A stretch of DNA of 64,000 bases from Ailanthus altissimus (Eukaryota > Streptophyta > Magnoliopsida > Sapindales > Simaroubaceae), in assembly GCA_946807835.1 (NCBI GenBank), contig OX327683.1, positions 3,477,001 through 3,541,000 of the forward strand, in the 5' to 3' direction. The position numbers and the translations under genes were made by a program. The notes under the pieces are model-generated. The model was given only the letters and a program-made list of their open reading frames with translations, made no database searches and was not told where the DNA came from. Positions 1 to 10,906 of the stretch are shown one piece after another (the stretch's first letter is position 1; each line of letters opens with the position of its first letter).

Positions 1-645
1 CTCTTAGTATATCCTCATAAGAGATTTTTACAAGGAACGCAAGAATGGCTCAAGCATTTAAGCCAAAAAGATCTATGGTGTTTCTCTTTTATTCACTCAA
101 AGAACCTTAAAAAAAATATTCCCCAAAGGTTACACCCTAGTGCACCACGCACTTAGTACCTACCTAACTCCTTTATTCTCTCTTATGGTTACATTTTGAA
201 ACCTTAGATGCTTAATCTTAAACAAGGGTTTACAAGTGTTTATATAGGGTGTATTTCGTGCCTACTAACCCTATTCCTTGTTGGAGTAAGAGTTCACTTG
301 TTTTGGAAGTCCAAAACTTTCCAAAACTCAAAATCTCGAACCAAAATAGACATCCTGACGCGTCTGAACGCCGCGACGCTCATCTCTGGGCGCTGCGGCG
401 CTGGCCCTTCTCGCGCCCATCGCTGCAGCGCTAGTCTTCTGTGTTGAGAGCCGCGGTGCTGAAAGCTCTCTTGCGATTTCTTCGTTTCCTTCGCGTCTTC
501 AAGTCCCGTTTTACTTCCCCCTTCGTGTCCCACACGTCCTAGACTTCTCCATACGTGTCCCATACGTTCTTGACTTCTTCTGACTCTCCACTTTGGTATT
601 CATCTCAATTCTTGTCCAACTAAAATTGTTGAATCACCAATTTTT
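1..645 (-). mobile_element. solo-LTR-like repeat, Copia D family (cut by window edge)
   Basis: This stretch resembles 12840-13625 and 15045-15760 in the same orientation, and the reverse complement of the LTR at 38815-39629 that precedes a Copia gag. Shared landmarks in order are a run of short exon-like AT-rich segments, a motif around tttatatagggt, a segment reading taagagttcac, and then a GC-rich block (about 355-450) rich in gcgctg and gccgcgg words. No coding domain lies beside it, so a solo LTR is the simplest reading. The left end is outside the window and the right end near 645 (tgaatcaccaa) is approximate. Short reading frames inside it are not credible genes. Confidence 0.5.
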
Positions 646-1585
646 CAATAAATCCCCTCATTGATTCAAAACCTCTCCCCATAAAACTAATCACCGTCAC
701 CCCTCCTTGACCAATGCTAACTAGCATGGTCTATAAGTTAAGTCTCAAACTTAACTAAGGCTCTTGCGACTACGGTTTCCAAAGATTCCTGAATGTTGAT
801 GTCTAGAGTAGTTCAATGTTGTGATCTTCTATGTCCCGAAGACACCATAACTACAACCCTTAATGGTGAAAACACATTCTCGCCATTGCTACTCTTCTCA
901 TACATTCTCTTTCAACCCCTTCCACAAAGTAATGGTAGGGTTGTTTGCTCGGGGTGACAATTGATGAAGACAATGATCTGCAGGTTTTGAAGGAGAGCAT
1001 AAGCAGCGGAGATAAAAAATCCATTGTAAGTCTGAATCTAGATAAAAAAAAAGTCACATTAGACCTAATTTTAGGTGGTACCAAAATTTCAGGTAAACTA
1101 GAAATAAAAGTAGATAAAAAAACAAAAACAAAAAATAAAAGAAGCTATTATCCACCGAAGAGGACTATAAGTCACTCTCTTCGGTGGATTTGAAAGAGAG
1201 CAAGTTGGTTGGTCTTTTTTTTTTAAGGAGAAGGAAGAGAATTTTTGAAAGAGAAATACTTCAAGTTAAAAATAAGAGTGTTCTAATTCTAAAAATTAAA
1301 AAAGAGCTTAAATCATAAATTAAACTTTTGTTAGATAATTATGAATATATTGAATTTAATACATCATATTTTTAAACCTAATAATTTATTTATTTTTAAA
1401 TTAAGAGCTTTTATTACTTAACTAGGAATTTTAGGATTACAATCCTCTAAAATTAAATATTCAACTTGAACTAAGACATAACTCAACCAAACAAAATTAG
1501 ATGAACAAGATTAAAATTTTTTTGCTAATGCATGAGCTATTCAGTTTGTATCTCACAAAGTATGTAGTACCTTGCAATCCTGAAA
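646..1585. other. intergenic, no gene recognised
   Basis: AT-rich sequence with no recognisable protein or RNA. An 82-codon frame at 945-1193 (+) is lysine-rich and low complexity after residue 40 and matches nothing I know. The only structured item is the inverted repeat at 1150-1189. Confidence 0.5.
1150..1189. repeat. 13-bp perfect inverted repeat (hairpin)
   Basis: The arm ATCCACCGAAGAG (1150-1162) is the exact reverse complement of CTCTTCGGTGGAT (1177-1189), with a 14-nt spacer that itself contains GACT-ATA-AGTC. It is distinct in base composition from the surrounding AT-rich DNA. Possible origins are a terminal inverted repeat remnant or a structured transcript; the sequence does not decide. 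Confidence 0.7.
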
Positions 1586-1990
1586 TCAGCTAACCAAATG
1601 GGCAATAATAGCAACCACAAGCCCAAATTTAGAACTAGATTCAGTATTTGACAAAATGTCATTTATCACAATTTGAGAATTTCCTTCAACTTCAGTAGTA
1701 AAAAAACCTAAGAGCTTCGCCTGATGCAAGCCATTTTGGATGGCTAGAGCTTCTGCTATAGGGACCTGAGCCAAATGTGGGAGTTGAACAGCCACAAAAA
1801 AGAGAACACGCCCCAAAATATCGCAACGTACAAAGCCTAATCCTATTAGGTTTTATTTTTTGTCCACTGCAGTGTTAGTTCAATTTGACCCATTTTGATG
1901 TCGGCGGCCTCCAGCTAGAGATCATAGGCTTGTTTGAGTGGGCAGTCTTTTGCTGTGCCTGTTGCCACTCAGCCAAATAATCTTTCGTCC
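1586..1990 (-). pseudogene. RNase H-like (RVT_3 type) remnant
   Basis: Read on the minus strand, 1816-1586 gives 76 residues containing PIAEALAIQNGLHQAKLLGF followed by a TEVEGNSQIVINDIL segment. This is the pattern of the C-terminal RNase H domain of plant LINEs and related non-LTR elements (a xAEAxAxxxGLxxAxxxGF helix, then a strand with an acidic residue). Upstream, to about 1990, the expected first strand can be traced only with stops and frame changes. No other LINE domain is adjacent. It is a dead fragment, not a host RNase H. Confidence 0.5.
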
Positions 1991-2707
1991 ATTTAAAAAC
2001 TGATCAAACCTCCGTGCTCGCTCCATGATGAATATTATTGTTACGTGCAAATCATTTTCTCTAAAAAAAAATATAACTTTTTATTCTTATTATATTATTT
2101 TTATTTCAGACTCAAATTAAAAAAAAGCCAAATTTGATTACATATTTTCAGCCTGATTTAGAAAAAAAAAATTGACTGAAATGAACACTGTTACTAGGCC
2201 ATAACAAAAACCCAAATCGACACGAGAACTGAGAATTCGAATTGAATGACTAATTTGGTTTAGTTTAATTAAATCAATAGATTAGGTTCAAGGCCAGTTT
2301 TGAACTAAATTAACCCTAAATTGACTTTATCAAATCTTAAATTGAGATTCAAATTTCGAATATATTGCAATTGTGAGGAATTTTATTTATATATAATGTA
2401 ATAAATTATTTTTTTGACATAAAAAAGAAAATTAAACTCGATGCTTTTATCAATGTAGAGATAAAAATATATTATTATTTTTTAATTATGTAAATGTTAA
2501 TACATGTACGTAAATATTTTTTTTTAGTAAAAACAATAATGGTATTATACTTGTGATGAAGCTTTAACTTTCCTAATAGCGGTTAACATTGCCGGTGATT
2601 ATCTCACCGACAAGGGGAATCTTGATTAGTTTACATTATTTGATATAAAAAAGTACAACATTATTATTTTTAAATAGTTTTTACAATATTATAAAAACAT
2701 TTTAAAA
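1991..2707. other. intergenic, AT-rich
   Basis: No gene, RNA or classified repeat seen. It is made of A/T-rich runs with short homopolymers. Confidence 0.5.
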
Positions 2708-2899
2708 TTATTTTCCTCCCCCCTTTTTGGCGCATAGAATTTCAGCGCCCACAGGGCTAATTTCAGCTTTGACTCTCAAATTCTTATCATGAAACTCAAC
2801 GGCCACAAGCAAAAGACGAGAAAGAGACGTTTCCAAATCACATCCTTCACTCACATCAGAAACTCGTGATTTGTATTCTACGAAAATCGGACGATCCAT
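2708..2899 (-). CDS. hypothetical small ORF, divergent from gene 1
   Basis: A 63-codon minus-strand frame starting at 2899, only 159 bp from the gene 1 start and reading away from it. Its composition is balanced (charged residues plus a hydrophobic stretch around LSRLLLVAVEF), less skewed than random frames in this AT-rich DNA, and it ends in a lysine/glycine-rich tail. I do not recognise it. It could be a small gene sharing a bidirectional promoter with gene 1, a fragment of a larger gene, or chance. Confidence 0.15.
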   Translation of the reverse strand: MDRPIFVEYKSRVSDVSEGCDLETSLSRLLLVAVEFHDKNLRVKAEISPVGAEILCAKKGGGK

Positions 2900-3058
2900 A
2901 CAAACTTAAACCATACGCCTCAATACACCGTAACAAATTCTCAACTGGGCTCCATCTCCTGACCCTTAAGTATTAAAGACTTCAATAAAATAAAGAAAAA
3001 GAAAACGCTGCCTCTTCTCTCTCTGGTTATTTTCTTGACGAATCCCTACAGTTCCCCA

Positions 3059-6000
3059 ATGGACGACGACGACACGACATCGTTTGCCGACCACAAACTC
3101 TGCGGTTTCCTCCGTACTGTTCTCACACTCAATCTCCCTCACTCCGACCTCCCTTTCAACACTCCGTGTCGCATCTCCAACGACGTCTTCGGATCCGAAA
3201 ACGGCGTCGTTTTGTCCGCAATTCACAAACCGCACGCGGACGGCGACGTTTCCGCGGAAGGTTCGAGGCGGAGGCTTAGGAGGATAGGTATGGTCAATGG
3301 GAGCATGAGCGTGGTGCATCAGCTGCAGTCGCTGGCGAATCAGAAGTGCGTGAAGATTGACGCGCGAGTAATGCGCGTGGAGGTTGGGGAAAACGACGAG
3401 GCGAGAGCCGTCGTGCTTGTGGACGTTTATTTGCCGATTGCCGTTTGGTCCGGTTGGCAGTTTCCGAGATCCGGTGCCATCGCCGGTGCTCTGTTTAGAC
3501 ACTTGAGGTACATAACTCAATATTTAGATCTTTGCGACTCAGTTTGATTGTTAGTGTAGTTTTGGAGACTAAGAGGTTACTGATAGTTTACAGTAGATGG
3601 TTAGTTGGAGACTAAGAATAATACCATACGGACAAACTAACTATACAAACTCATCCTGATGATATAATTGAACAAAATTATATCACTTATCCAATCAAAT
3701 TATGCTGCATTAGTTTATGTTGATGCAAGTAATATCAATTTATACAAACACACGTATGAGTTCTTTTATTTTAGAAAATTCTTGTACTTATTGTTGTACA
3801 TACTGACATGGCAATTTAATGCATTGCCATATGTCTCTTTCAATACTTTAATACTGTCATTTTGTACATGGAAGAGTTTGTATGAAAAAAGTTTTTATAG
3901 AAGCTTATGATTTTAATTTCACATTAATTTTTGTAAAATGTTTCTCAAAAGGTTTTATGTAAGAGGAAGGCATTACCTCGTCATCCTTCTGCACTGAAAT
4001 AAAATTTTGCCACACATACATTTATTTTGAAATTGATCAATTATGATAGTGATAATGAAAACGAGAGAGAAAATGTAGAACATGTGTCATTACTATACTG
4101 GATGCTCTCATTGGAATTGTTCTGTGGGACCATCTAATCCAATTAATGCCAATTATTTTAAATGTTTCTTTCTCCCTCGTCTTAATCACTGCCATGATTG
4201 GCTAATTTCAAAATAATTGTATAGGTGACATGTTTCTATGGAAGGGTCCAACAGTACTTTCTCAAAGTTCATATAAAAGTTTGTACATTAAATGTTAACC
4301 TTAGCGGTGATATAGACCAAGGTTTAGAACAAGTGTGATTCAAATCAAACATCTTGTATCATCACTAGAGATCTTATTGGTTGAACCAACTAGTATTCAT
4401 AAATAAGAAAAAGAATTGGAATATTTATATGTTTAACTTTCATTTAGCATTTCTCAGTTAGTTTATTTCATGGTTTTGGGTTTGTATTTAGATAGTGTGT
4501 AACAGTACCCAGCCTGAACCTAACTTTAGTTGAGATGTGAAAAGAATTGCTGAGGTGGTGTATTTGTTAGTGATACTATGTATCAAAGAGAAATATAGCT
4601 AGTAGTATTTGTGTACCAAACAGAAGATGAAATGTGTTTTATTGTTTGCTTTTTGATAAAATATGGTTGTTGATTAGCCGTTTTGGTTAAAAATTATGTC
4701 AGTAATACCTTTTTCTTGTGGGGGTTTTGTTGGGGGGGGGGTGGGGGTGGTGGGGGGGGGGGGGGGGGGGGTGGTGTTGTTTTGTTTCAACACTTTCTTG
4801 ATAATTAATGATGAGGTGGTGTTGTTTTGTTTCAACACTTTCTTGATAATTAATGATGATTGACGTCGCCCGATTAAAAAATGCACTGATGACCGTTGTA
4901 AATGATATACAGGTTTTATTATACGGTGTAAAAAGCAGGCCCTTCTGGTTTGAATTATTTAAATGCATTATGGGGATGTATAATGTTGGCTGAATTTTTA
5001 TTGACATTAAATTTAGTAATAATATTATGTATAAAGTTCTTCATTTGAACGGCTATTGCTATTTCTCAATTGTAATATGAGGAGCAAATGAGCCAAACAG
5101 TTTTGAGCAGCTGATATTTTGTGTATCCTTGTTGTCTTCTTGCTGCAACACTGTGATAGTTTTATCATCTGGATTAACTGAGTGCTGGTTCTTTATTCTT
5201 CACCACTCTATTCTGTATTAGTTTGTCTATATTGCTCATGCAATTTAAGTCAACTGCAGTTGTGATTGGAGGCATAGGAGTTCAATGCTTCTTGACGGTG
5301 GACAATACTGTAAAGATGCACTGGCAAGTAGCATTTGGAATATTTCGGATTGTCATGTTCTTGATTGCAAGTTGCATTGTGGTGCCCCTGATTCGTCAAA
5401 GAAAAGGCTATTTGAACTTCATGAAGTTTTTAAGAGCTTGCCTAGTGTTTCAAATAAGGGGAAGCCTGATTCTTCTAGAGTAAAACCAGCGGATGACTCT
5501 TTCAGCACTGGCATTTCAGAAATAACAGATGATATTTTGATCTCTATACTTACTAGACTTGGCCCGATCGAACTTGTCAGAGTATCGGCAACTTGTCGCC
5601 ATTTAAGGTACTTGGCTGCATCAATCATGCCGTGTATGAAGCTCAAACTTTTTCCTCATCAGCAGGCAGCAGTTGAGTGGATGTTATACCGTGAGCGGAA
5701 TGCTGAAGTTCTGCTACATCCTTTGTATATCAATTTCTCAACTGAAGATGGTTTTTCTTTCTATGTAAATACTGTTTCTGGTGATATAGTTACTGGGACA
5801 GTCCCCACTATAAGAGATTTCCGTGGGGGAATGTTCTGTGATGAACCTGGCCTAGGTAAAACTATAACTGCACTTTCCCTTATTTTGAAGACGCAAGGAA
5901 CATTGGCTGACCCACCAGATGGAGTTGAAATTATTTGGTGCACGCATAATGGTGACCCAAGATGTGGCTATTATGACCTTAGTGGTGACAAATTCACCTG

Positions 6001-9000
6001 CAATAATACGTTTTTAGGGAAAAGACCTGTTAGTCAGACTGGTCGTAGGGGACAATTATCTATTGATAAGTTTACTCCCATGGAGGATTTGAAATGCACA
6101 TTGCCTAAAAGACCTAAGTTAATGGATCCAAGTGTGCTGATTGAGGGATTTAGTTCTTTTTCTGGTATAGGAGTGACAACACCATTAATGACAAGTACTG
6201 AGCCAGCTACACGCATAGTTCGGTGCACAAGGAGACTAGGTCGAATCAAAAAGAATCTTTTTCATACGTATGATGGAGAGTCTGATTTTTGTCAGGAGAG
6301 CAAGCCAAAAAGAAACTTAACAGCAAAGAAGCGTGCCAATGGCCGTAGACAGGTACCTCAAGGAAACCAAGTTGGTTTGTCATATGTAGTGTCAAATAGT
6401 TTCAAGAGGTCTGAGAAGGTTACCGCGGATCATTTTTTAAGTAATGAAACTTGGGTTCAGTGTGATGCCTGTCATAAGTGGAGGAAGCTTGCAGATGGAA
6501 GTGTAGCTGATGCTACAGCAGCATGGTTTTGTGGCATGAACACTGACCCAAAACATCAGAGTTGTAAAGATCCTGAAGAAGCTTGGGATCGTTGCGAGTC
6601 TATTACCTACCTACCAGGATTTCACACCAAAGGTACAACTGGTGCGAAAAAGCAAAATGTGTCATTTTTCATCAGTGTACTTAAGGAGCACTATGTGCCG
6701 ATAAATTCTAAAACAAAGAAAGCCTTAACTTGGCTGGCTAACCTTCCTCCTGACAAACTCTCAGAAATGGAAACAACTGGCTTGGCAAGTCCAATATTAG
6801 GTACTTTTACAGATGTAGATTCCCAAGGATTCCGTAAAATTTTTCAAGCATTTGGTCTTATAAGGAGAGTGGAAAAGGGTATTAGTAGGTGGTATTACCC
6901 ACGGATTCTTGACAACTTGGCATTTGATTTGGCTGCTCTTAGACTTGCTCTCTGTGAACCACTGGACTCAGTCAGATTATATTTGTCAAGAGCAACTTTA
7001 ATTGTTGTTCCATCATATTTAGTTGACCATTGGAAAACCCAAATCGAAAAACATGTTAGACCTGGACAGTTGCGCCTTTTTATGTGGACTGATCACAAAA
7101 AGCCTTCGGCCCACAGTCTGGCTTGGGACTATGATATCGTTATAACTACTTTTAACCGTTTAAGTGCAGAGTGGGGTCCTCGAAAGAAGAGCCCAATGAT
7201 GCAAGTGCACTGGCGTAGGATCATGTTAGATGAAGGGCATACCCTTGGTTCAAGTCTTAACTTGACAAACAAATTGCAAATGGCTGTTTCATTGACAGCT
7301 TCAAGTCGTTGGTTATTAACAGGAACCCCAACTCCAAACACTCCCAATAGTCAGCTGTCACATCTTCAACCTATGCTTAAGTTTCTACATGAAGAAGCAT
7401 ATGGACAGGATCAAAAATCATGGGAAGCTGGCATTCTTAGACCCTTTGAGGCTGAGATGGAGGAGGGTCTATCACGGTTGTTGCAGTTGCTCCATAGGTG
7501 CATGATTAGTGCAAGAAAGGAAGATTTGCAAAGTATTCCTCCATGCATCAAGAAGGTAACATTTCTAGATTTCACAGAAGAACATGCAAGAACTTATAAT
7601 GAACTGGTAGTTACAGTGCGGCGTAATATACTAATGGCTGACTGGAATGATCCTTCACATGTTGAAAGTTTACTGAATCCAAAGCAGTGGAAGTTTCGAA
7701 GTACAACTATTAAGAATGTTAGGCTATCCTGCTGTGTGGCTGGGCACATTAAGGTAACAGATGCAGGAGAAGATATTCAAGAAACAATGGATATTTTGGT
7801 TGAAGATGGTCTTGATCCTCTTTCAGAGGAGTATGCTTTTATTAAATATAACCTCCTTAATGGTGGTAATTGTCTCAGGTAATATTTCTGTTGTGAGGTT
7901 CTGTGGGTTCTGTCAATTTTTGTAAAATACCTAGGTTTCATGCTAAAGATTGATTTTAACCTGTCTTCTTTTTTGCTTAGATGCAATGAATGGTGCCGTC
8001 TGCCAGTTATTACACCATGTAGACATCTTTTGTGCCTTGATTGTGTCGCTTTGGATAGTGAAAAGTGCCCGTTTCCTGGCTGCGGTAACTTATACGAGAT
8101 GCAGACTCCTGATACATTAACCCGCCCGGAAAATCCCAACCCAAAATGGCCTGTTCCCCAAGATCTTATTGAGTTGCAACCTTCATATAGGCAGGTAGGC
8201 TCTCTTCAAAGTTGAATTAATTATTTTTTTCCCTTTCAAAAGAAGAATAGTTATTTTTCCACGTATTCATTTGTAATTAACATTTTAACAATTCATGCTT
8301 TGGTGGTGTTTATTAATATTTAGGATGATTGGAATGCCGATTGGCAATCAACATCTAGCAGTAAAGTTGCTTATCTTGTAGAGAAGTTGAAAGTATTGCA
8401 GGAGGTTAATAGCGAGATTATTTATGCTGAGGATGAAGATAACGGTGTTAAAGACATACAGGAGCTGCTTTGTCCCTCTCAGATGAGCAATTCTAGCACA
8501 TTGTGGAAACTAGACTTGTATAGACAGACATCGGAATCTCACAAGGCACTCCTTGAGAAGGTCTTAATTTTTTCTCAGTTTCTTGAGCATATACATGTCA
8601 TCGAGCAGCAGGTAGCGATAATTTATCCACCTCTAGGCCTATTTGCAGTTTCTTTTTTTTTTTCCCTTTCTCTTTCATGCTAAGAATAGTTGAATTGCTT
8701 GTCTGTTGGACAGTTAACAATGGCTGGTATCAAATTTGCTGGTATGTACAGTCCAATGCATTCTTACAACAAGGTACTTGTCTGTCTTAATCTTTGTCCA
8801 ACTAAGTCATATTTTAATTTTTTCTTCTTGTGCCCAAGTAAATCTGCTTTTTTAACAGATAAAGTCACTGGCAATGTTCCAGCATGATGCTAACTGCCTG
8901 GCTCTTGTTATGGATGGAAGTGCTGCACTGGGTCTTGATTTGAGCTTTGTAACTCATGTATTTCTAATGGAACCCATATGGGACAGAAGGTAATATCATG

Positions 9001-10906
9001 TTATCATAACTATACCGATGCATTTGAAATTAATGAAATAATATCTTTGATTGTTTAGAGTTTAGTGCATTACATCTTTTTTTGAAATGTTATTGATTGT
9101 TTCATTAGTTGCAGCCCAACTTTTTCTCTTTTAACTTCTAATTTTTTTACCCTAATTACATTGAAATTTGAAATAGTCTTCCTGTTTTTTTCTTTTTATT
9201 TTTTTCTCCCTGTGGTAAGTTGAGTTACCGTGTTATTTTACTTCTACCTCTCTTGCACTTAATCTTCAACAAGAAATGTGAAAAGGAAAAAAGCAATCTT
9301 GCTGCCATGAATATCTTTCATTGTCGTAACTTTACTATATCTGAAGTTCTGTTTAACATATTAGTTGTCCCTTCTTTTCCTTGACCCAAAATGGAGCTAA
9401 CTTTTTTTTATTTGTTGGAACCTTATCAGCATGGAGGAACAAGTCATTAGTCGTGCTCATCGGATGGGAGCTACTCGTCCTATTCACGTAGAAACTTTGG
9501 CAATGCATGGTACAATTGAAGAGCAAATGCTGGAGTTTCTACAGGTATAGCCTGATTCTAATATTATAATTTTAACTGTTTGTCAAATTAGTAATTGTTT
9601 GTCAGGTAACTATAGTATCAAAAACTTTCCCATAATGCTGAATCTCTGGTAACATATGCATGTAATTGTTTTGGCATCATAATTTCTAAATATGAAGCAA
9701 ATGTCAATTAAGATTTCATGTGTAATTGAAAATAAGGTATGTGTCATTCAAAATTACCATTCCTCATTTGACTCTTTTAACTGTTGGATTTTGAATAGAA
9801 TAAAACATATAAGCATTGTGAAAATAATGTGGAACAAATTGAAAATGTAGAAAAAGGAAATAGACACTTCTGACACTCAATCTGATGCCAAACTCCTAAG
9901 TCATTTTTCGAATAAGAAAGAGCATATTAATAGTTGAAAACTATCAAAGTGGCATGTAATAAATGGTTTTACATGAATATTGCGTTTAGTCAAATTGTTT
10001 CTCAATTAATGCCATTATTCATCAATAGGAGCCTGTGCTTCAATTTTATACAAGTGCTACACAGGTATCAAAACCTCATGCATTCTTGCTTTACGGTGAG
10101 CTTGATATGATTCTCCTTTACCACAAAGATGCTTCGGCATTGAGCATGTACAGAAAATATGCAGCTTCTAGATACATGGAGAGAGAGAGAGAGAGAGGGA
10201 GTTGCCAATCAGAAGTCTATTATTTGTGTTAATTATATAACTCGGAGTTTCAAAATACAAAGATACTATTTATTTGGTTTCTAATAACTGACCATTAAAT
10301 GAATGACATACTATGAGCTTGGTTCCTTGTATATTTCTTTTAAGTAATTCTACACTTACAAAGTTGGGATTATCTCAACTGATGTGGCAAATGACTTGGC
10401 ACCTATTGACAGCTGATACTTAAACGCATTAAGGATGGATCAACAAAGTGAACAATTCCTGTATACATGGCAGTTATTGATAGGTGTTACATCACTAACT
10501 TTTTAAGCATAGCATTACTGATTTCTTTCTCAGTTTTGCATCTTGCCATGGGATTTAAAGGATGTCAATGTTTGCATTGCTTTGGTGTTTAATATATTGT
10601 CATTTGCATTGATTCTTATATATATATATACACGTACATATATATTTTTATAATATACATAGATATTTTGGTCACTATGTTAACTATTTATTTATTGAGT
10701 TCAATTTAAGCTTGATTTGATTGTTTGCTTCATATCTAGCTAAAAGTTGTTTGCTTCACTTTCTCTAGGGTGCTAAGTGTAAACAATTCTTGAAAAAAGA
10801 GCTAGGCGAACCTGATCGTGAAGGGGTTCGATCTCATCGATCACTGCATGACTTAGCTGAGAGCAATTATTTGGCTCGCCTTAGCTTTGTGCGAACAACC
10901 TCCTAA
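3059..10906 (+). CDS. F-box / CW zinc finger / SNF2 helicase / RING protein (At3g54460-like)
   Basis: Eight exons: 3059-3507, 5260-7878, 7981-8194, 8324-8611, 8714-8773, 8859-8989, 9430-9544, 10769-10906. All introns are GT-AG and the frame stays open for 4014 nt (1337 residues), close to the length I recall for Arabidopsis At3g54460. Visible domains: F-box about residues 237-274; SNF2 N-lobe with Walker A DEPGLGKT near 344, DEGH box at 807-810 and LTGTP at 836-840; CW zinc finger about 546-595 inserted in the ATPase; RING C3HC4 at 1024-1057 (first pair is C-x3-C); helicase C-lobe to about 1290 with motif V MDGSAALGLDL and motif VI ISRAHRMG near 1260. The upstream in-frame ATG at 3035 is possible; 3059 is preferred by family similarity. 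The likely role is a nuclear ATP-dependent remodeller, with CW reading histone H3K4 methylation and the F-box/RING linking to ubiquitination; this is inferred from families. No break is seen; probably functional. Confidence 0.92.
4732..4859 (+). repeat. G-run and 45-bp direct duplication in intron 1 of gene 1
   Basis: 4732-4771 is G10-T-G5-T-G2-T-G20 on the coding strand, a strong G-quadruplex candidate in the pre-mRNA and non-template DNA. It is followed at once by two nearly identical 45-bp units (4770-4814 and 4815-4859), each beginning ggtggtgttg and ending aatgatga. The unit start overlaps the end of the G-run, suggesting slippage or repair at the G-tract made the duplication. Confidence 0.85.
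10179..10198 (+). repeat. (GA)n microsatellite in intron 7
   Basis: Run of about nine GA dinucleotides inside the last intron (9545-10768) of gene 1. The 65-codon frame covering it is intronic and not a gene. Confidence 0.9.

Noticed and set aside
945..1193. 82-codon plus-strand frame.
   Set aside because: The second half is a lysine-rich tract from A-rich DNA; no similarity and no gene signals.
2966..3520. 184-codon minus-strand frame.
   Set aside because: Antisense to exon 1 of gene 1, which has family similarity and a correct splice junction; the opposite frame matches nothing known.
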